Shown here: positions 24,291 to 33,925 of the stretch, piece by piece
How the letters are laid out: each line of letters starts with the position of its first letter
Numbering within the stretch: position 1 is the stretch's first letter
Assembly: GCA_015482705.2 (NCBI GenBank)
Contig: JADMLA020000030.1
Location: 48,334 to 112,333 of the forward strand
DNA from: Prosthecochloris sp.
GTDB taxonomy: Bacteria; Bacteroidota; Chlorobiia; Chlorobiales; Chlorobiaceae
Length of the DNA: 64,000 bases
Direction of reading: 5' to 3'
Notes under the pieces: model-generated
Told to the model about the DNA's origin: nothing
What the model saw: only the letters and a program-made list of their open reading frames with translations
Database searches by the model: none
Translations under genes and position numbers: made by a program

Positions 24291-24713
24291 ATGGACCAAA
24301 CGTTGAGTGATTTCGGCACCATTTTTGTTTTTCTTCTCCTCGGTATCGTTTTTGTTATCGGAGGTTATCTGACCGCCCGCCTTTTACGCCCCAGCAGACC
24401 CAATCCTGAAAAACTTGCAATATACGAGTGTGGTGAAGAAGCTGTTGGTTCTGCCTGGATTAAGTTCAATATACGTTTCTACGTCGTTGCCCTGATCTTC
24501 ATCATTTTCGATGTCGAGGTTGTTTTTTTGTTTCCCTGGGCCACGGTTTTCAAGCAGCTTGGTGATTTCGCATTGATCGAGGCGCTTGTTTTCGCAGGTA
24601 TTCTGATCGTTGGTCTGGTGTATGCGTGGGTAAAAGGTGATCTGGACTGGGTCAGGCCGACGCCGAATGTTCCAGCCATGCCTGTTATCGATGAAGATGA
24701 GAATGACCGGTAA
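24291..24713 (+). CDS. nuoA: NADH-quinone oxidoreductase subunit A
   Basis: Membrane subunit of complex I. The 140-residue protein has three helices and the conserved YECGEEAVGSAWIKFNIRFYVVALIFIIFDVEVVFLFPWA of NuoA/NdhC. It opens the 11-gene operon nuoA-B-C-D-H-I-J-K-L-M-N. The 200-base AT-rich stretch upstream (24087-24290) should hold the promoter, but I cannot place it with confidence. Confidence 0.96.
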   Translation: MDQTLSDFGTIFVFLLLGIVFVIGGYLTARLLRPSRPNPEKLAIYECGEEAVGSAWIKFNIRFYVVALIFIIFDVEVVFLFPWATVFKQLGDFALIEALVFAGILIVGLVYAWVKGDLDWVRPTPNVPAMPVIDEDENDR

Positions 24714-24751
24714 TACCCCGATAGAGAATTAATATACAAGCATAAAAGGAT

Positions 24752-25324
24752 ATGGGATTACTTGATGCAAATATATCGAAGCACAATGTGCTGGTGACCT
24801 CGGTCGACAATGTCATGAACTGGGCTCGTCTCTCTTCGCTCTGGCCTATGGGATTCGGATTGGCTTGCTGTGCTATCGAGATGATGGCTACAAATGCTTC
24901 CAATTACGACCTCGAGCGTTTCGGTATTTTTCCTCGTTCGTCCCCACGTCAGTCAGATCTTATGATTGTCGCCGGAACCGTTACCATGAAGATGGCAGAA
25001 AGGGTTATTCGACTGTATGAGCAGATGCCCGAGCCGCGGTATGTCCTTTCAATGGGGAGCTGTTCGAATTGTGGCGGTCCTTACTGGAAGCACGGTTATC
25101 ATGTGCTTAAAGGGGTAGACAGGATAATACCGGTAGACGTCTATGTTCCCGGTTGTCCGCCAAGGCCGGAAGCTCTTATCGGCGGTTTAATGAAAGTTCA
25201 GGAACTGATCCGTATGGAGCAAATTGGGATTTCACGTGCAGAGGCGTTGAAAAAGCTCGAAGAAAAGAGCGTCGATCCAAGTCAGCTTATACAGCAAGCG
25301 CGAAAAGGCGCAATGGCGTCATAA
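24752..25324 (+). CDS. nuoB: NADH-quinone oxidoreductase subunit B
   Basis: Peripheral subunit holding the N2 [4Fe-4S] cluster next to the quinone site. The 190-residue protein has the tandem cysteines in GLACCAIEMM, and the further ligands in SMGSCSNCGG and VPGCPPRPEALIGGLMKVQ. The C-terminal 30 residues form a charged extension. It lies 38 bases after nuoA in the operon. Confidence 0.97.
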   Translation: MGLLDANISKHNVLVTSVDNVMNWARLSSLWPMGFGLACCAIEMMATNASNYDLERFGIFPRSSPRQSDLMIVAGTVTMKMAERVIRLYEQMPEPRYVLSMGSCSNCGGPYWKHGYHVLKGVDRIIPVDVYVPGCPPRPEALIGGLMKVQELIRMEQIGISRAEALKKLEEKSVDPSQLIQQARKGAMAS

Positions 25325-25345
25325 AACAATTCAAGCAGATTCCGG

Positions 25346-25873
25346 ATGGAAGATACACAGGAAAATAAACCGCAGTCAGCCGAGGTTATCGCTGCGAAAG
25401 CAGCCTGGCAGATTATCAGAGAAAAGTTCGGTGATGCTGTGTCGGAGCTGGATGAAAATGCTTTCATGCCTTTTTTCGAGGTATTGAAAACGGAGCGTTG
25501 GAGAGAGATCGCTCTTTTTATGCGTGATGATGCAAGGCTTCGTTTTAATTATATGGCTTGTCTTTCGGGAGTCGATTATCCTGAAGAAGAAAAGCTCGGT
25601 ATCGTATGCAATCTCGAATCGCTTGGAGAGCATGGCCACAAAATTGCTGTCAAGGTTAAGTGTTGTCGTGACAAGGGGATCATTCCATCGGTTATGAAGG
25701 TGTGGAAAACGGCAGACTGGCATGAAAGGGAGGCGTTCGACATGTACGGAATGAGGTTTGGAGGTCATGATGACCTCAGGAGGATTCTATGCCCCGAGGA
25801 CTGGGAAGGATATCCTCTTCGCAAGGATTACCAGGTGCAAGAGACCTATCATGGGATCAAGGTGCCGGATTAA
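25346..25873 (+). CDS. nuoC: NADH-quinone oxidoreductase subunit C
   Basis: Peripheral 30-kDa-type subunit of complex I. The 175-residue protein has the signature DWHEREAFDMYGMRFGGHDDLRRILCPEDWEGYPLRKDY, ending in the usual family tail. It is separate from nuoD, not fused. The first 25 residues are variable. Confidence 0.95.
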   Translation: MEDTQENKPQSAEVIAAKAAWQIIREKFGDAVSELDENAFMPFFEVLKTERWREIALFMRDDARLRFNYMACLSGVDYPEEEKLGIVCNLESLGEHGHKIAVKVKCCRDKGIIPSVMKVWKTADWHEREAFDMYGMRFGGHDDLRRILCPEDWEGYPLRKDYQVQETYHGIKVPD

Positions 25874-25912
25874 GGAATCGAAAGACATGTTTTAATTGTA
25901 AAAGCACTACAG

Positions 25913-27115
25913 ATGCAGGAGTTGGGAAAGGCGGAATATTCATCAGTCAGGGTGACCCCTCAGGGGGAGAACCGGGTGATTATTGAAAAAGACATCTCGA
26001 GTGAAGAGATGATCCTGAATATGGGGCCTCAGCATCCTTCGACTCATGGTGTTCTTCGGCTTGAGTGCAAAACGGATGGTGAGGTTGTTATCGAGGCTGA
26101 GCCCTATCTCGGTTATCTCCACCGTTGTTTTGAAAAACATGCCGAAATGGTTGACTATCCGGGTATCGTTCCTTTTGTGGACCGAATGGACTATCTGGCT
26201 TCCATGAACAACGATTTTGCTTTCTGCATTGCCGTTGAAAAGCTTCTCGATATCGAAATACCAAGACGTGTCGAGTTTATCCGCGTCATTGTGTCAGAGT
26301 TCAACAGGATAGCATCCCATCTGGTCGCTATCGGTACCTATGCTATCGACCTTGGCGCTTTTACACCGTTTCTTTTTTGTTTCCGTGACAGGGAGCACAT
26401 CCTCAACCTTCTGGAGTGGGCCTCCGGAGCGAGAATGCTCTATAATTATATCCTGATTGGCGGGGTGGCTCATGATTTTCCTCAAGGTTTCAAGCAGCGT
26501 GCTTCCGAGTTTGTCAAATATTTCAGGCCGAAAGCGGTTGAACTCCAGAGGCTTTTGACGGAGAACGAGATTTTCGTTAAACGTACCAAAGGAGTCGGCA
26601 TGATGCCGGCCGATGTTGCTGTCAACTATGGTTGGTCCGGTCCCATGTTGCGTGGTTCCGGTGTTGAATGGGATCTCAGGAGAGACGATCCGTATTCCAT
26701 TTATCCGGAGCTTGATTTCAAGGTTTGCGTTCCCGACGGTAAGTTTTCCGATATCGGGGACAGTCTTTCCCGTCACGTCGTCAGAGCTCTGGAGATGGAG
26801 GAGAGTCTCAAGATTATCGAGCAGTGCCTGGAAATGATGCCGGAGGAGGAAGGTTTCGATCCCAGGGCGGCAATTCCAAAGCGTATAAGACCGAAAGCCG
26901 GTGAGGTTTACGGTCGTGCAGAAAATCCGCGAGGTGAACTCGGTTTTTACATCCAAAGTGACGGGAAATCAACCAAGCCTCTTCGTTGCAAGGCACGCTC
27001 ATCCTGTTTCGTAAACCTCTCCGCTATGAAAGAGCTTTCTCGGGGACAACTTATTCCTGATCTTGTCGCAATTATAGGCAGTATCGATATTGTGCTTGGG
27101 GAGGTAGACCGATGA
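25913..27115 (+). CDS. nuoD: NADH-quinone oxidoreductase subunit D
   Basis: The 49-kDa-type subunit lining the quinone pocket, related to [NiFe]-hydrogenase large subunits. The 400-residue protein has ILNMGPQHPSTHGVLRLE, YLHRCFEKHAE, SMNNDFAFC and a C-terminal DLVAIIGSIDIVLGEVDR. Its stop overlaps the start of nuoH by four bases (ATGA). Confidence 0.96.
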   Translation: MQELGKAEYSSVRVTPQGENRVIIEKDISSEEMILNMGPQHPSTHGVLRLECKTDGEVVIEAEPYLGYLHRCFEKHAEMVDYPGIVPFVDRMDYLASMNNDFAFCIAVEKLLDIEIPRRVEFIRVIVSEFNRIASHLVAIGTYAIDLGAFTPFLFCFRDREHILNLLEWASGARMLYNYILIGGVAHDFPQGFKQRASEFVKYFRPKAVELQRLLTENEIFVKRTKGVGMMPADVAVNYGWSGPMLRGSGVEWDLRRDDPYSIYPELDFKVCVPDGKFSDIGDSLSRHVVRALEMEESLKIIEQCLEMMPEEEGFDPRAAIPKRIRPKAGEVYGRAENPRGELGFYIQSDGKSTKPLRCKARSSCFVNLSAMKELSRGQLIPDLVAIIGSIDIVLGEVDR

Positions 27116-28230
27116 GTAACGGAGCTCTTTTGCCTAACAGTTTTTCTTTAGTCATGAGTACAAGTCTCAATGCATGGTCCGATGCGCTTTCAGAACTCCA
27201 TCTTTTCGGAATACCTCTTGGGCTGATTGTCATTGCGGCTATTCCTCTTGTTTTTATCGCTCTCTATGCCCTGACATATGGTGTCTACGGTGAGCGGAAA
27301 ATATCCGCATTCATGCAGGATCGACTCGGTCCTATGGAAGTTGGAAAGTGGGGAATTCTACAGACTCTTGCCGATATTCTGAAACTACTTCAGAAAGAGG
27401 ACATCGTCAATAAATCGGCAGACAAGTTTTTGTTTGTCATCGGACCCGGTGTGCTGTTTGTCGGGTCGTTTCTCGCTTTCGCTGTTTTACCTTTCGGACC
27501 TGCGTTTATCGGAGCCGACCTCAATGTCGGACTTTTCTATGCTATAGGTATCGTCGCCCTCGAGGTTGTCGGTATTCTCGCTGCCGGCTGGGGTTCGAAT
27601 AACAAGTGGGCTCTTTACGGTGCTATCCGGAGTGTAGCCCAGATCGTAAGCTATGAGATCCCTGCGGCAATCGCCATTTTGTGCGGTGCCATGATGGCAG
27701 GCACATTGAGCATGCAGCAATTCAACCTCCTTCAGCAGGGTGAGTACGGATTTCTTCACTTTTTCCTGTTTCAGAATCCTATCGCATGGCTGCCGTTCAT
27801 TATTTATTTCATCGCATCTCTTGCTGAAACGAATCGTGCTCCGTTCGATATTCCCGAAGCTGAATCAGAGCTTGTGGCCGGGTATTTCACCGAGTATACC
27901 GGAATGAAATTTGCAGTTATTTTTCTTGCGGAGTACGCGAGCATGTTCATGGTATCGGCGATCATTTCAATCGTTTTTCTCGGCGGCTGGAATTCACCGT
28001 TACCGAATATCGGCTCTCTGTTGCTCAATGACTGGACTACCGGTCCTGTCTGGGGAGCATTTTGGATCGTGATGAAGGGTTTCTTTTTCATCTTCATCCA
28101 GATGTGGTTGAGGTGGACGCTTCCAAGGCTGAGAGTCGATCAGCTCATGCATCTTTGCTGGAAAGTGCTTACACCGTTCGCTTTTGTGGCATTTGTGCTG
28201 ACTGCAGTCTGGGAGATTTATGTCAAATAG
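27112..28230 (+). CDS. nuoH: NADH-quinone oxidoreductase subunit H
   Basis: Membrane subunit that contacts the quinone site. The 372-residue protein has about eight helices and the family motifs YGERKISAFMQDRLGPMEVG, ADILKLLQKED, LAETNRAPFDIPEAESELVAGYFTEY and the C-terminal WLRWTLPRLRVDQLM. The N-terminus is about 25 residues longer than the conserved part. It overlaps nuoD by four bases. Confidence 0.97.
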   Translation: MSNGALLPNSFSLVMSTSLNAWSDALSELHLFGIPLGLIVIAAIPLVFIALYALTYGVYGERKISAFMQDRLGPMEVGKWGILQTLADILKLLQKEDIVNKSADKFLFVIGPGVLFVGSFLAFAVLPFGPAFIGADLNVGLFYAIGIVALEVVGILAAGWGSNNKWALYGAIRSVAQIVSYEIPAAIAILCGAMMAGTLSMQQFNLLQQGEYGFLHFFLFQNPIAWLPFIIYFIASLAETNRAPFDIPEAESELVAGYFTEYTGMKFAVIFLAEYASMFMVSAIISIVFLGGWNSPLPNIGSLLLNDWTTGPVWGAFWIVMKGFFFIFIQMWLRWTLPRLRVDQLMHLCWKVLTPFAFVAFVLTAVWEIYVK

Positions 28231-28245
28231 GATTCAGAGAAAAAC

Positions 28246-28869
28246 ATGAGTGAGTATTTCAGGGATATAGGCAGCAGTATCACAACCATTCTCACCGGTA
28301 TGGGAATCACCCTGCGCCATTTTTTCAATGCAGTCAGGCGTAAAGGCGATGCCGGTATCGATGAAGAAAATTACTTCAATCAGGTTGATGGCCTGGTTAC
28401 ACTCCAATATCCGAGAGAAGCGGTTCCAACTCCCGAAATAGGTCATTACAGACTCTATAACGATATCGATGACTGCATTGGATGCAACCAATGTGCGCGG
28501 GCATGCCCGATCGATTGTATCACCATCGAGACCATCAAGGTAACCAAGGATGATCTTGCTGTTTGCGGTAAAACTTCAGGTGGTCAGCAAAAGCGGTTTT
28601 GGGTACCTGTTTTCGATATCGATGTCGCACAGTGTATGACATGCGGTATCTGTTCTGCCGTTTGTCCCACTGACTGTCTTTATCATACACAGGTAAGCGA
28701 TTTTTCCGTATTCAGACGGGAAGACATGATCTATCATTTCGGTAACCTGACAAAACTGGAAGCCGAAGCGAAACGCAAGAAGCTCGAAGAAGAGAAGAAA
28801 GCGGCACCGGCACCGAAGCCCAAGCCGAAACCCGCACCGAAATCTGGATCTGACAAAGGTTCCTCATAG
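28246..28869 (+). CDS. nuoI: NADH-quinone oxidoreductase subunit I with a Lys/Pro-rich tail
   Basis: Peripheral subunit with two [4Fe-4S] clusters passing electrons to NuoB. The 207-residue protein has CIGCNQCARACPIDCI and CMTCGICSAVCPTDCL. The last 35 residues are a Lys/Ala/Pro-rich tail (KKAAPAPKPKPKPAPKSG) that the basic family does not need. With no NuoE/F/G, a soluble donor must deliver electrons near this subunit, and the positive tail could help dock an acidic ferredoxin (inference). Confidence 0.96.
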   Translation: MSEYFRDIGSSITTILTGMGITLRHFFNAVRRKGDAGIDEENYFNQVDGLVTLQYPREAVPTPEIGHYRLYNDIDDCIGCNQCARACPIDCITIETIKVTKDDLAVCGKTSGGQQKRFWVPVFDIDVAQCMTCGICSAVCPTDCLYHTQVSDFSVFRREDMIYHFGNLTKLEAEAKRKKLEEEKKAAPAPKPKPKPAPKSGSDKGSS

Positions 28870-28901
28870 GCACAGTTTAAACACTAATGGGTGTATAACA
28901 C

Positions 28902-29426
28902 ATGACGAATACGACCTATACTGTAATTTTTTATTTGTTCGCCGCAATTACGGTCTTTTCAGCTGCTTTTGTGGTTTTTTCAAAAAATGTCGTCTACTCG
29001 GCATTTTCTCTGCTGTTTACATTTTTTGGCGTGGCTGCACTCTATGTTTTTCTCAGTGCCGACTTTATTGCAGTGACCCAGATTATCGTGTATGTCGGGG
29101 GGATTCTGGTGCTGCTGCTTTTCGGTGTCATGTTCACCAACAAGATCATGGTGACCAACCTGAAGACAGAGGTTCTCAACATTGTGCCCGGTATTCTTTT
29201 GCTGATCACCATAACAGGTGGGCTTATCTATACCTTTTTGACAAGAGCGGACTGGTATACAACGGATGACCAGTTGCAGGGGAGTGTCGTGGAAAAGATC
29301 GGTTTCGAAACCATGTCACGATATGTCCTGCCTTTTGAAATGGCTTCGATTCTCCTGCTGCTCGCTCTAATCGGAGCAGCATTTCTTGCCAGGTTCGATA
29401 ATCCCCGAAAAATGAATGAAAAGTAA
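28902..29426 (+). CDS. nuoJ: NADH-quinone oxidoreductase subunit J
   Basis: Membrane subunit of complex I, 174 residues, with five predicted helices. It has the conserved stretches YSAFSLLFTFFGVAALYVFLSADFIAVTQIIVYVGGILVLLLFGVM typical of NuoJ. It lies between nuoI and nuoK with short gaps. Confidence 0.95.
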   Translation: MTNTTYTVIFYLFAAITVFSAAFVVFSKNVVYSAFSLLFTFFGVAALYVFLSADFIAVTQIIVYVGGILVLLLFGVMFTNKIMVTNLKTEVLNIVPGILLLITITGGLIYTFLTRADWYTTDDQLQGSVVEKIGFETMSRYVLPFEMASILLLLALIGAAFLARFDNPRKMNEK

Positions 29427-29432
29427 ATTCTC

Positions 29433-29750
29433 ATGGATTTTTTCAACACAATAGGGCTCAATCACTATCTCGTCATATCGGCAATACTTTTCGGGCTGGG
29501 TCTGTTCGCAATCGTTACCCGCAAGAATGCCATTGTCGTGCTCATGGGAGTTGAACTGATCCTTAATGCGGCTAACATCAATCTGCTCGCTTTTTCCAAA
29601 TACAATGGTGGAATGGAAGGCGTTATGTTCGGTCTCTTTGTGATTGTTCTTGCCGCGGCGGAGGCTGCAATTGCTTTGGCGATTGTCATCAATATTTATA
29701 AAACGTTCAATACTGTGGATGTATCCAGTATTGATTCACTGAAAGAGTAA
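29433..29750 (+). CDS. nuoK: NADH-quinone oxidoreductase subunit K
   Basis: Membrane subunit homologous to MrpC, 105 residues, three helices. It has the conserved membrane Glu positions in VLMGVELILNAANINLLAFSKY and VLAAAEAAIALAIVINIYK, needed for proton translocation. It follows nuoJ by six bases. Confidence 0.97.
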   Translation: MDFFNTIGLNHYLVISAILFGLGLFAIVTRKNAIVVLMGVELILNAANINLLAFSKYNGGMEGVMFGLFVIVLAAAEAAIALAIVINIYKTFNTVDVSSIDSLKE

Positions 29751-29802
29751 GTTATAACAAGGGAATCTGGTTCTATTGTTTTTCTGTAAAGCCTAAAAAG
29801 AT

Positions 29803-32151
29803 ATGCACAACCTAATCCAGTTATCAATAATCGTACTGCTGCTTCCGCTGCTTTCGTTTGTACTGTTGATATTTTTCAATCGTCGTTTGCCACGAAACGG
29901 TGACTTTTTGGCTGTTGGTATGCTCGGGGCGACATTTGCCATTTCCGCCTGGATTTTTTGGAATGTCATTGTCGTCGGTTACGATCCTGCATTCAAACTT
30001 ACCTGGAATTTTAACTGGATCGATTTTGGTAATGTGCCGGGAGTCGGCCCATTGACAATCAAAATGGGGATACTGATCGACAACCTGACGGCGATCATGC
30101 TGACGATGGTTTCGCTTATCAGTTTGCTTGTGCACATTTATTCAACCGGTTATATGGCCGGAGATAAATACTACGGACGTTACTTCGCATATCTCGGTAT
30201 CTTCACCTTTTCGATGCTCGGTATCGTCCTTTCTGACAGCTTGTTTTCCATCTATATTTTCTGGGAACTTGTCGGACTATCCTCTTATCTGCTTATTGGT
30301 TTCTTTTTTGAAAAAGACAGTGCGGCAGATGCTCAAAAGAAGGCATTTCTCACCAACCGTGTGGGTGATATCGGTATGTTGCTGGGTATTCTTATTCTCT
30401 ATTCACAGTTTCATACTTTCGGATACGATGAGATTTACGAACATATCAAGGCCGGTGATTTTCACATGTCCCAGGCTTGGCTGACAGCTGCCGGTATTCT
30501 TCTTTTCATGGGATGTGTCGGAAAATCGGCGCAATTTCCTCTACATGTCTGGCTTCCCGATGCGATGGAAGGCCCTACTCCGGTTTCGGCTCTTATTCAT
30601 GCAGCCACCATGGTTGCTGCCGGTGTGTATTTCGTCGCAAGGATCTTTGTTATTCTTACGGTTGATGCGCTGCATGTCATAGCATTCATCGGTGCGATTA
30701 CCGCTTTTATGGCTGCCACGATTGCCATTACACAGCATGATATCAAGCGCGTTCTGGCATACTCGACGGTTTCGCAGCTTGGATATATGGTCCTCGGACT
30801 GGGGGTTGGCGCCTACTCTGCAGCTCTTTTCCACCTTCTTACCCATGCGTTTTTCAAGGCATGCCTTTTTCTCGGTTCAGGCGCCATTATCCATGCGATG
30901 CATCACGAGCAGGACATGAGATGGATGGGGGGGCTGAGCAAGAAAATGCCATGGACTTTTGTAACGTTCACTCTTGCAACTCTCGCTCTTGCCGGTCTGC
31001 CACTTACCAGTGGTTTTATGAGCAAGGATGCCATTCTTGCCGGTGCGCTAGGATTTGCTGAAGTTGAAGGTGGCGGTATATACTACCTGATACCGATTCT
31101 CGGGTTTTTCTCTGCGATGCTCACGGCGTTCTATATGGGCCGACAGATTTGGCTGGTATTCTTCGGAGAAAGCAGGACTCATCTCAAACCTGCCGGTGGA
31201 CACGATGACCATCATGAACATGATGAGCACGGCCACCATGAGGTCCACGAAGTACCTTGGGCGATGAGAATGCCCCTTGTTGTTCTGGCTGCCTTATCGG
31301 TTTTTGCGGTTTACTCGCCGGATCCTCTCGATGGTGCAAAAGGCTGGTTCATGCATCTGGTGCAAACTCCGGAAACGGTTGTTACCGCAGGCATGGTGAG
31401 TGAAAACGCCAGTGCCCATAGCGTATCGGAAATGCAGCATGAGACCGTCATGGAAGAGTCGGCAGCGGATCTTCATATGAATGAGGTCGTTGCCGATGAG
31501 AACGTCACTGAGGCAGTGCATAGTGAAATCGACGGAAGCGATCATTCGGCAGCCGCCACTCATGCAAACGCTGAGGAGCATGCCGTTACACATAACGCGG
31601 AACACGATAAGCTGCATGGGGACGAGCATCATGGGCCGGTATTTGACGATCCGCGTCAGGCAGCGATTGCTCATGCAACACATGAAAATCATGATCCTGC
31701 CATTATGTATTCGAGCTTCATGGTTGCACTCGGTATAGGGCTTGCGCTGATTGTATACGCCTTCGGATTCATCGATCCGGAAAAAACGGCGCAGCGCATA
31801 AGACCGCTGTATCTTTATTCGTACAACAAGTGGTACTGGGATGAAATATATGATGCTACGTTCATCAAAGGTTCGTTGTTCTTATCGAAGCTGTTGGCCT
31901 GGTTCGACAGCAATATTGTCGATGGTATCGTGAACGGGCTTGGTGCGTTGGTGAGAAGGTTGGGAACGGCAAGCGGCAATTTCGACCACTATGTTGTTGA
32001 CGGCCTTGTAAACTTCACTGCCTTTTTCGTTCAGACATCCGGGGCAGCAATGAAAAAAATCCAGACCGGAAAAGTTCAGACCTATCTTGTCATGGTACTT
32101 GTTGCCGTTACGGGATATATCGTGTACTACTTTTTTCAGCTAATGCCCTAG
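29803..32151 (+). CDS. nuoL: NADH-quinone oxidoreductase subunit L with a long His-rich insertion
   Basis: Antiporter-like proton-pumping subunit. The 782-residue protein is longer than the roughly 610-670 usual for NuoL. The core has IYIFWELVGLSSYLLIGFFF, LHVWLPDAMEGPTPVSALIHAATMVAAGVY and the key Lys/His positions. The added length is a hydrophilic His/Glu/Asp-rich region: residues about 466-483 (HDDHHEHDEHGHHEVHEV) and about 530-630, rich in His, Ala and Glu, between helices near the C-terminus. The lateral helix follows. The insert could bind metal or be a flexible loop. Confidence 0.95.
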   Translation: MHNLIQLSIIVLLLPLLSFVLLIFFNRRLPRNGDFLAVGMLGATFAISAWIFWNVIVVGYDPAFKLTWNFNWIDFGNVPGVGPLTIKMGILIDNLTAIMLTMVSLISLLVHIYSTGYMAGDKYYGRYFAYLGIFTFSMLGIVLSDSLFSIYIFWELVGLSSYLLIGFFFEKDSAADAQKKAFLTNRVGDIGMLLGILILYSQFHTFGYDEIYEHIKAGDFHMSQAWLTAAGILLFMGCVGKSAQFPLHVWLPDAMEGPTPVSALIHAATMVAAGVYFVARIFVILTVDALHVIAFIGAITAFMAATIAITQHDIKRVLAYSTVSQLGYMVLGLGVGAYSAALFHLLTHAFFKACLFLGSGAIIHAMHHEQDMRWMGGLSKKMPWTFVTFTLATLALAGLPLTSGFMSKDAILAGALGFAEVEGGGIYYLIPILGFFSAMLTAFYMGRQIWLVFFGESRTHLKPAGGHDDHHEHDEHGHHEVHEVPWAMRMPLVVLAALSVFAVYSPDPLDGAKGWFMHLVQTPETVVTAGMVSENASAHSVSEMQHETVMEESAADLHMNEVVADENVTEAVHSEIDGSDHSAAATHANAEEHAVTHNAEHDKLHGDEHHGPVFDDPRQAAIAHATHENHDPAIMYSSFMVALGIGLALIVYAFGFIDPEKTAQRIRPLYLYSYNKWYWDEIYDATFIKGSLFLSKLLAWFDSNIVDGIVNGLGALVRRLGTASGNFDHYVVDGLVNFTAFFVQTSGAAMKKIQTGKVQTYLVMVLVAVTGYIVYYFFQLMP

Positions 32152-32204
32152 CTCATAGATGAAGAGAGGTTTTTATTTAATCTGAAACTAACAGATAACT
32201 GAAG

Positions 32205-33842
32205 ATGCTGAGTTTAATTGTATTTCTGCCCATCATAGCCGGCCTGATAATTCTTGCAGTGCCGTCATCACAAAAGCAGATCATCAGGATCGTAACATTA
32301 CTTGCCGCTCTCGTACAGGGTGCTCTTGCCGTTCTCATCTGGCAAGGCTACGATCCCTCTCTTCCGGGTATCACAGCCGCTGTTGACGGTTCGCTCGATG
32401 GTTCGTTCCAGTTTGTCGAAAGGCTTCCCTGGATTACATTGGACCTCGGTAACTTCGGCACTTTGAATATCGAGTATTTCATGGGTGTTGACGGACTTTC
32501 CATTACGATGGTAATTCTGACGGCACTCATTTCCATTATTGCTGTCTTGTCGAGCTGGACGATACAAAAACAGGTGAAGGGCTACTTCATTTTGTTCAAC
32601 CTTCTGAGTACGGCGATGATGGGGTGTTTCGTGGCTCTTGACTTTTTCCTGTTTTATGTGTTCTGGGAGCTCATGCTTCTTCCGATGTATTTTCTCATTG
32701 GCATCTGGGGCGGTCCGAACAGGGAGTACGCAGCCATCAAGTTTTTCCTTTATACGCTGTTCGGCTCCGTTTTCATGCTACTGGTCATGATCGGACTGTA
32801 TTTCAGCGTTATCGATCCTGCGACCGGTAATCACACGTTCAGCATCGTTGCAATGGCAAGTCAGGAAAACTATCTTCCCGGTTCAATTTTCGGGCCGGAA
32901 AGTGTTGTGTGGCGTTATGCAGCATTCATCGTGCTGTTTATCGGTTTTGCAATCAAGGTGCCAATGTTCCCGTTCCATACCTGGCTTCCCGATGCCCATG
33001 TCGAGGCGCCGACACCGATTTCGGTGATTCTGGCTGGTGTTCTTCTGAAGCTCGGTACCTACGGTATGATGAGGATAAACTTCCCGCTTTTCCCAGAGGT
33101 GTTTCAGGCATCACTTTATGTTATCGCTGTGTTCGGAGCGATCAATATTCTTTACGGTGCATTTTGTGCACTGGCTCAGTCGGATCTCAAGAAGCTCGTT
33201 GCGTACTCGTCTATCAGCCATATGGGGTATGTGCTGCTAGGGCTTGCGGCCAACAACACTGAAGGCATGACCGGCGCGTTGTATCAAATGTTCAATCATG
33301 GTACTATCACGGCGATGCTTTTTCTTCTTGTCGGTGTTATCTATGACCGTGCACATACTCGCCAGATCGACAAGTTCGGCGGTCTGGCCTCTTACATGCC
33401 GGTTTATGCCGGAATCGTTACCGTTGCATGGTTTGCATCACTTGGGCTTCCGGGGCTCAGCGGGTTCATTTCCGAGGTCTTTGTCTTCGTAGGGGCGTTC
33501 AGTTCCGAGAATATACGCTATGTCGCTATCGTTTCAGCATTGGGCATTCTGTTCGGTGCCGTTTATCTGTTATGGTCTCTGCAGAGGGTTTTTCTTGGAA
33601 AACGGAGGCCCGATGCGGTTTACGAGCTGCACAAGGATGCCGATGGTAACGATCAGATCCATTTCCATGACTGGAAAGGCAAGAACGACCTCGATGGAAG
33701 AGAGCTTGCAATGCTTGTTCCTCTTGCGGTGATTATCATTTTCCTCGGTATCTATCCGATGCCGGTTCTCGGTATGATAACCACAAGCATCAACAAACTT
33801 GTCGAGGTGTTGTCGCCGGTTGTAATGACAGCCTTGAACTGA
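32205..33842 (+). CDS. nuoM: NADH-quinone oxidoreductase subunit M
   Basis: Antiporter-like proton-pumping subunit, 545 residues, about 14 helices. Key motifs include FYVFWELMLLPMYFLIGIWGG (conserved Glu), KVPMFPFHTWLPDAHVEAPTPISVILAGVLLKLGTYG and LVAYSSISHMGYVLLG. It has a normal length plus a hydrophilic loop near residues 470-500. It follows nuoL by about 50 bases. Confidence 0.97.
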   Translation: MLSLIVFLPIIAGLIILAVPSSQKQIIRIVTLLAALVQGALAVLIWQGYDPSLPGITAAVDGSLDGSFQFVERLPWITLDLGNFGTLNIEYFMGVDGLSITMVILTALISIIAVLSSWTIQKQVKGYFILFNLLSTAMMGCFVALDFFLFYVFWELMLLPMYFLIGIWGGPNREYAAIKFFLYTLFGSVFMLLVMIGLYFSVIDPATGNHTFSIVAMASQENYLPGSIFGPESVVWRYAAFIVLFIGFAIKVPMFPFHTWLPDAHVEAPTPISVILAGVLLKLGTYGMMRINFPLFPEVFQASLYVIAVFGAINILYGAFCALAQSDLKKLVAYSSISHMGYVLLGLAANNTEGMTGALYQMFNHGTITAMLFLLVGVIYDRAHTRQIDKFGGLASYMPVYAGIVTVAWFASLGLPGLSGFISEVFVFVGAFSSENIRYVAIVSALGILFGAVYLLWSLQRVFLGKRRPDAVYELHKDADGNDQIHFHDWKGKNDLDGRELAMLVPLAVIIIFLGIYPMPVLGMITTSINKLVEVLSPVVMTALN

Positions 33843-33925
33843 TCTGGGATGAAGTTGTAATGAAAAAGCAGAATGCCGGAAAAATAAATACGAATAACGT
33901 TTTTTAGAACATTCACGTCAATAAT

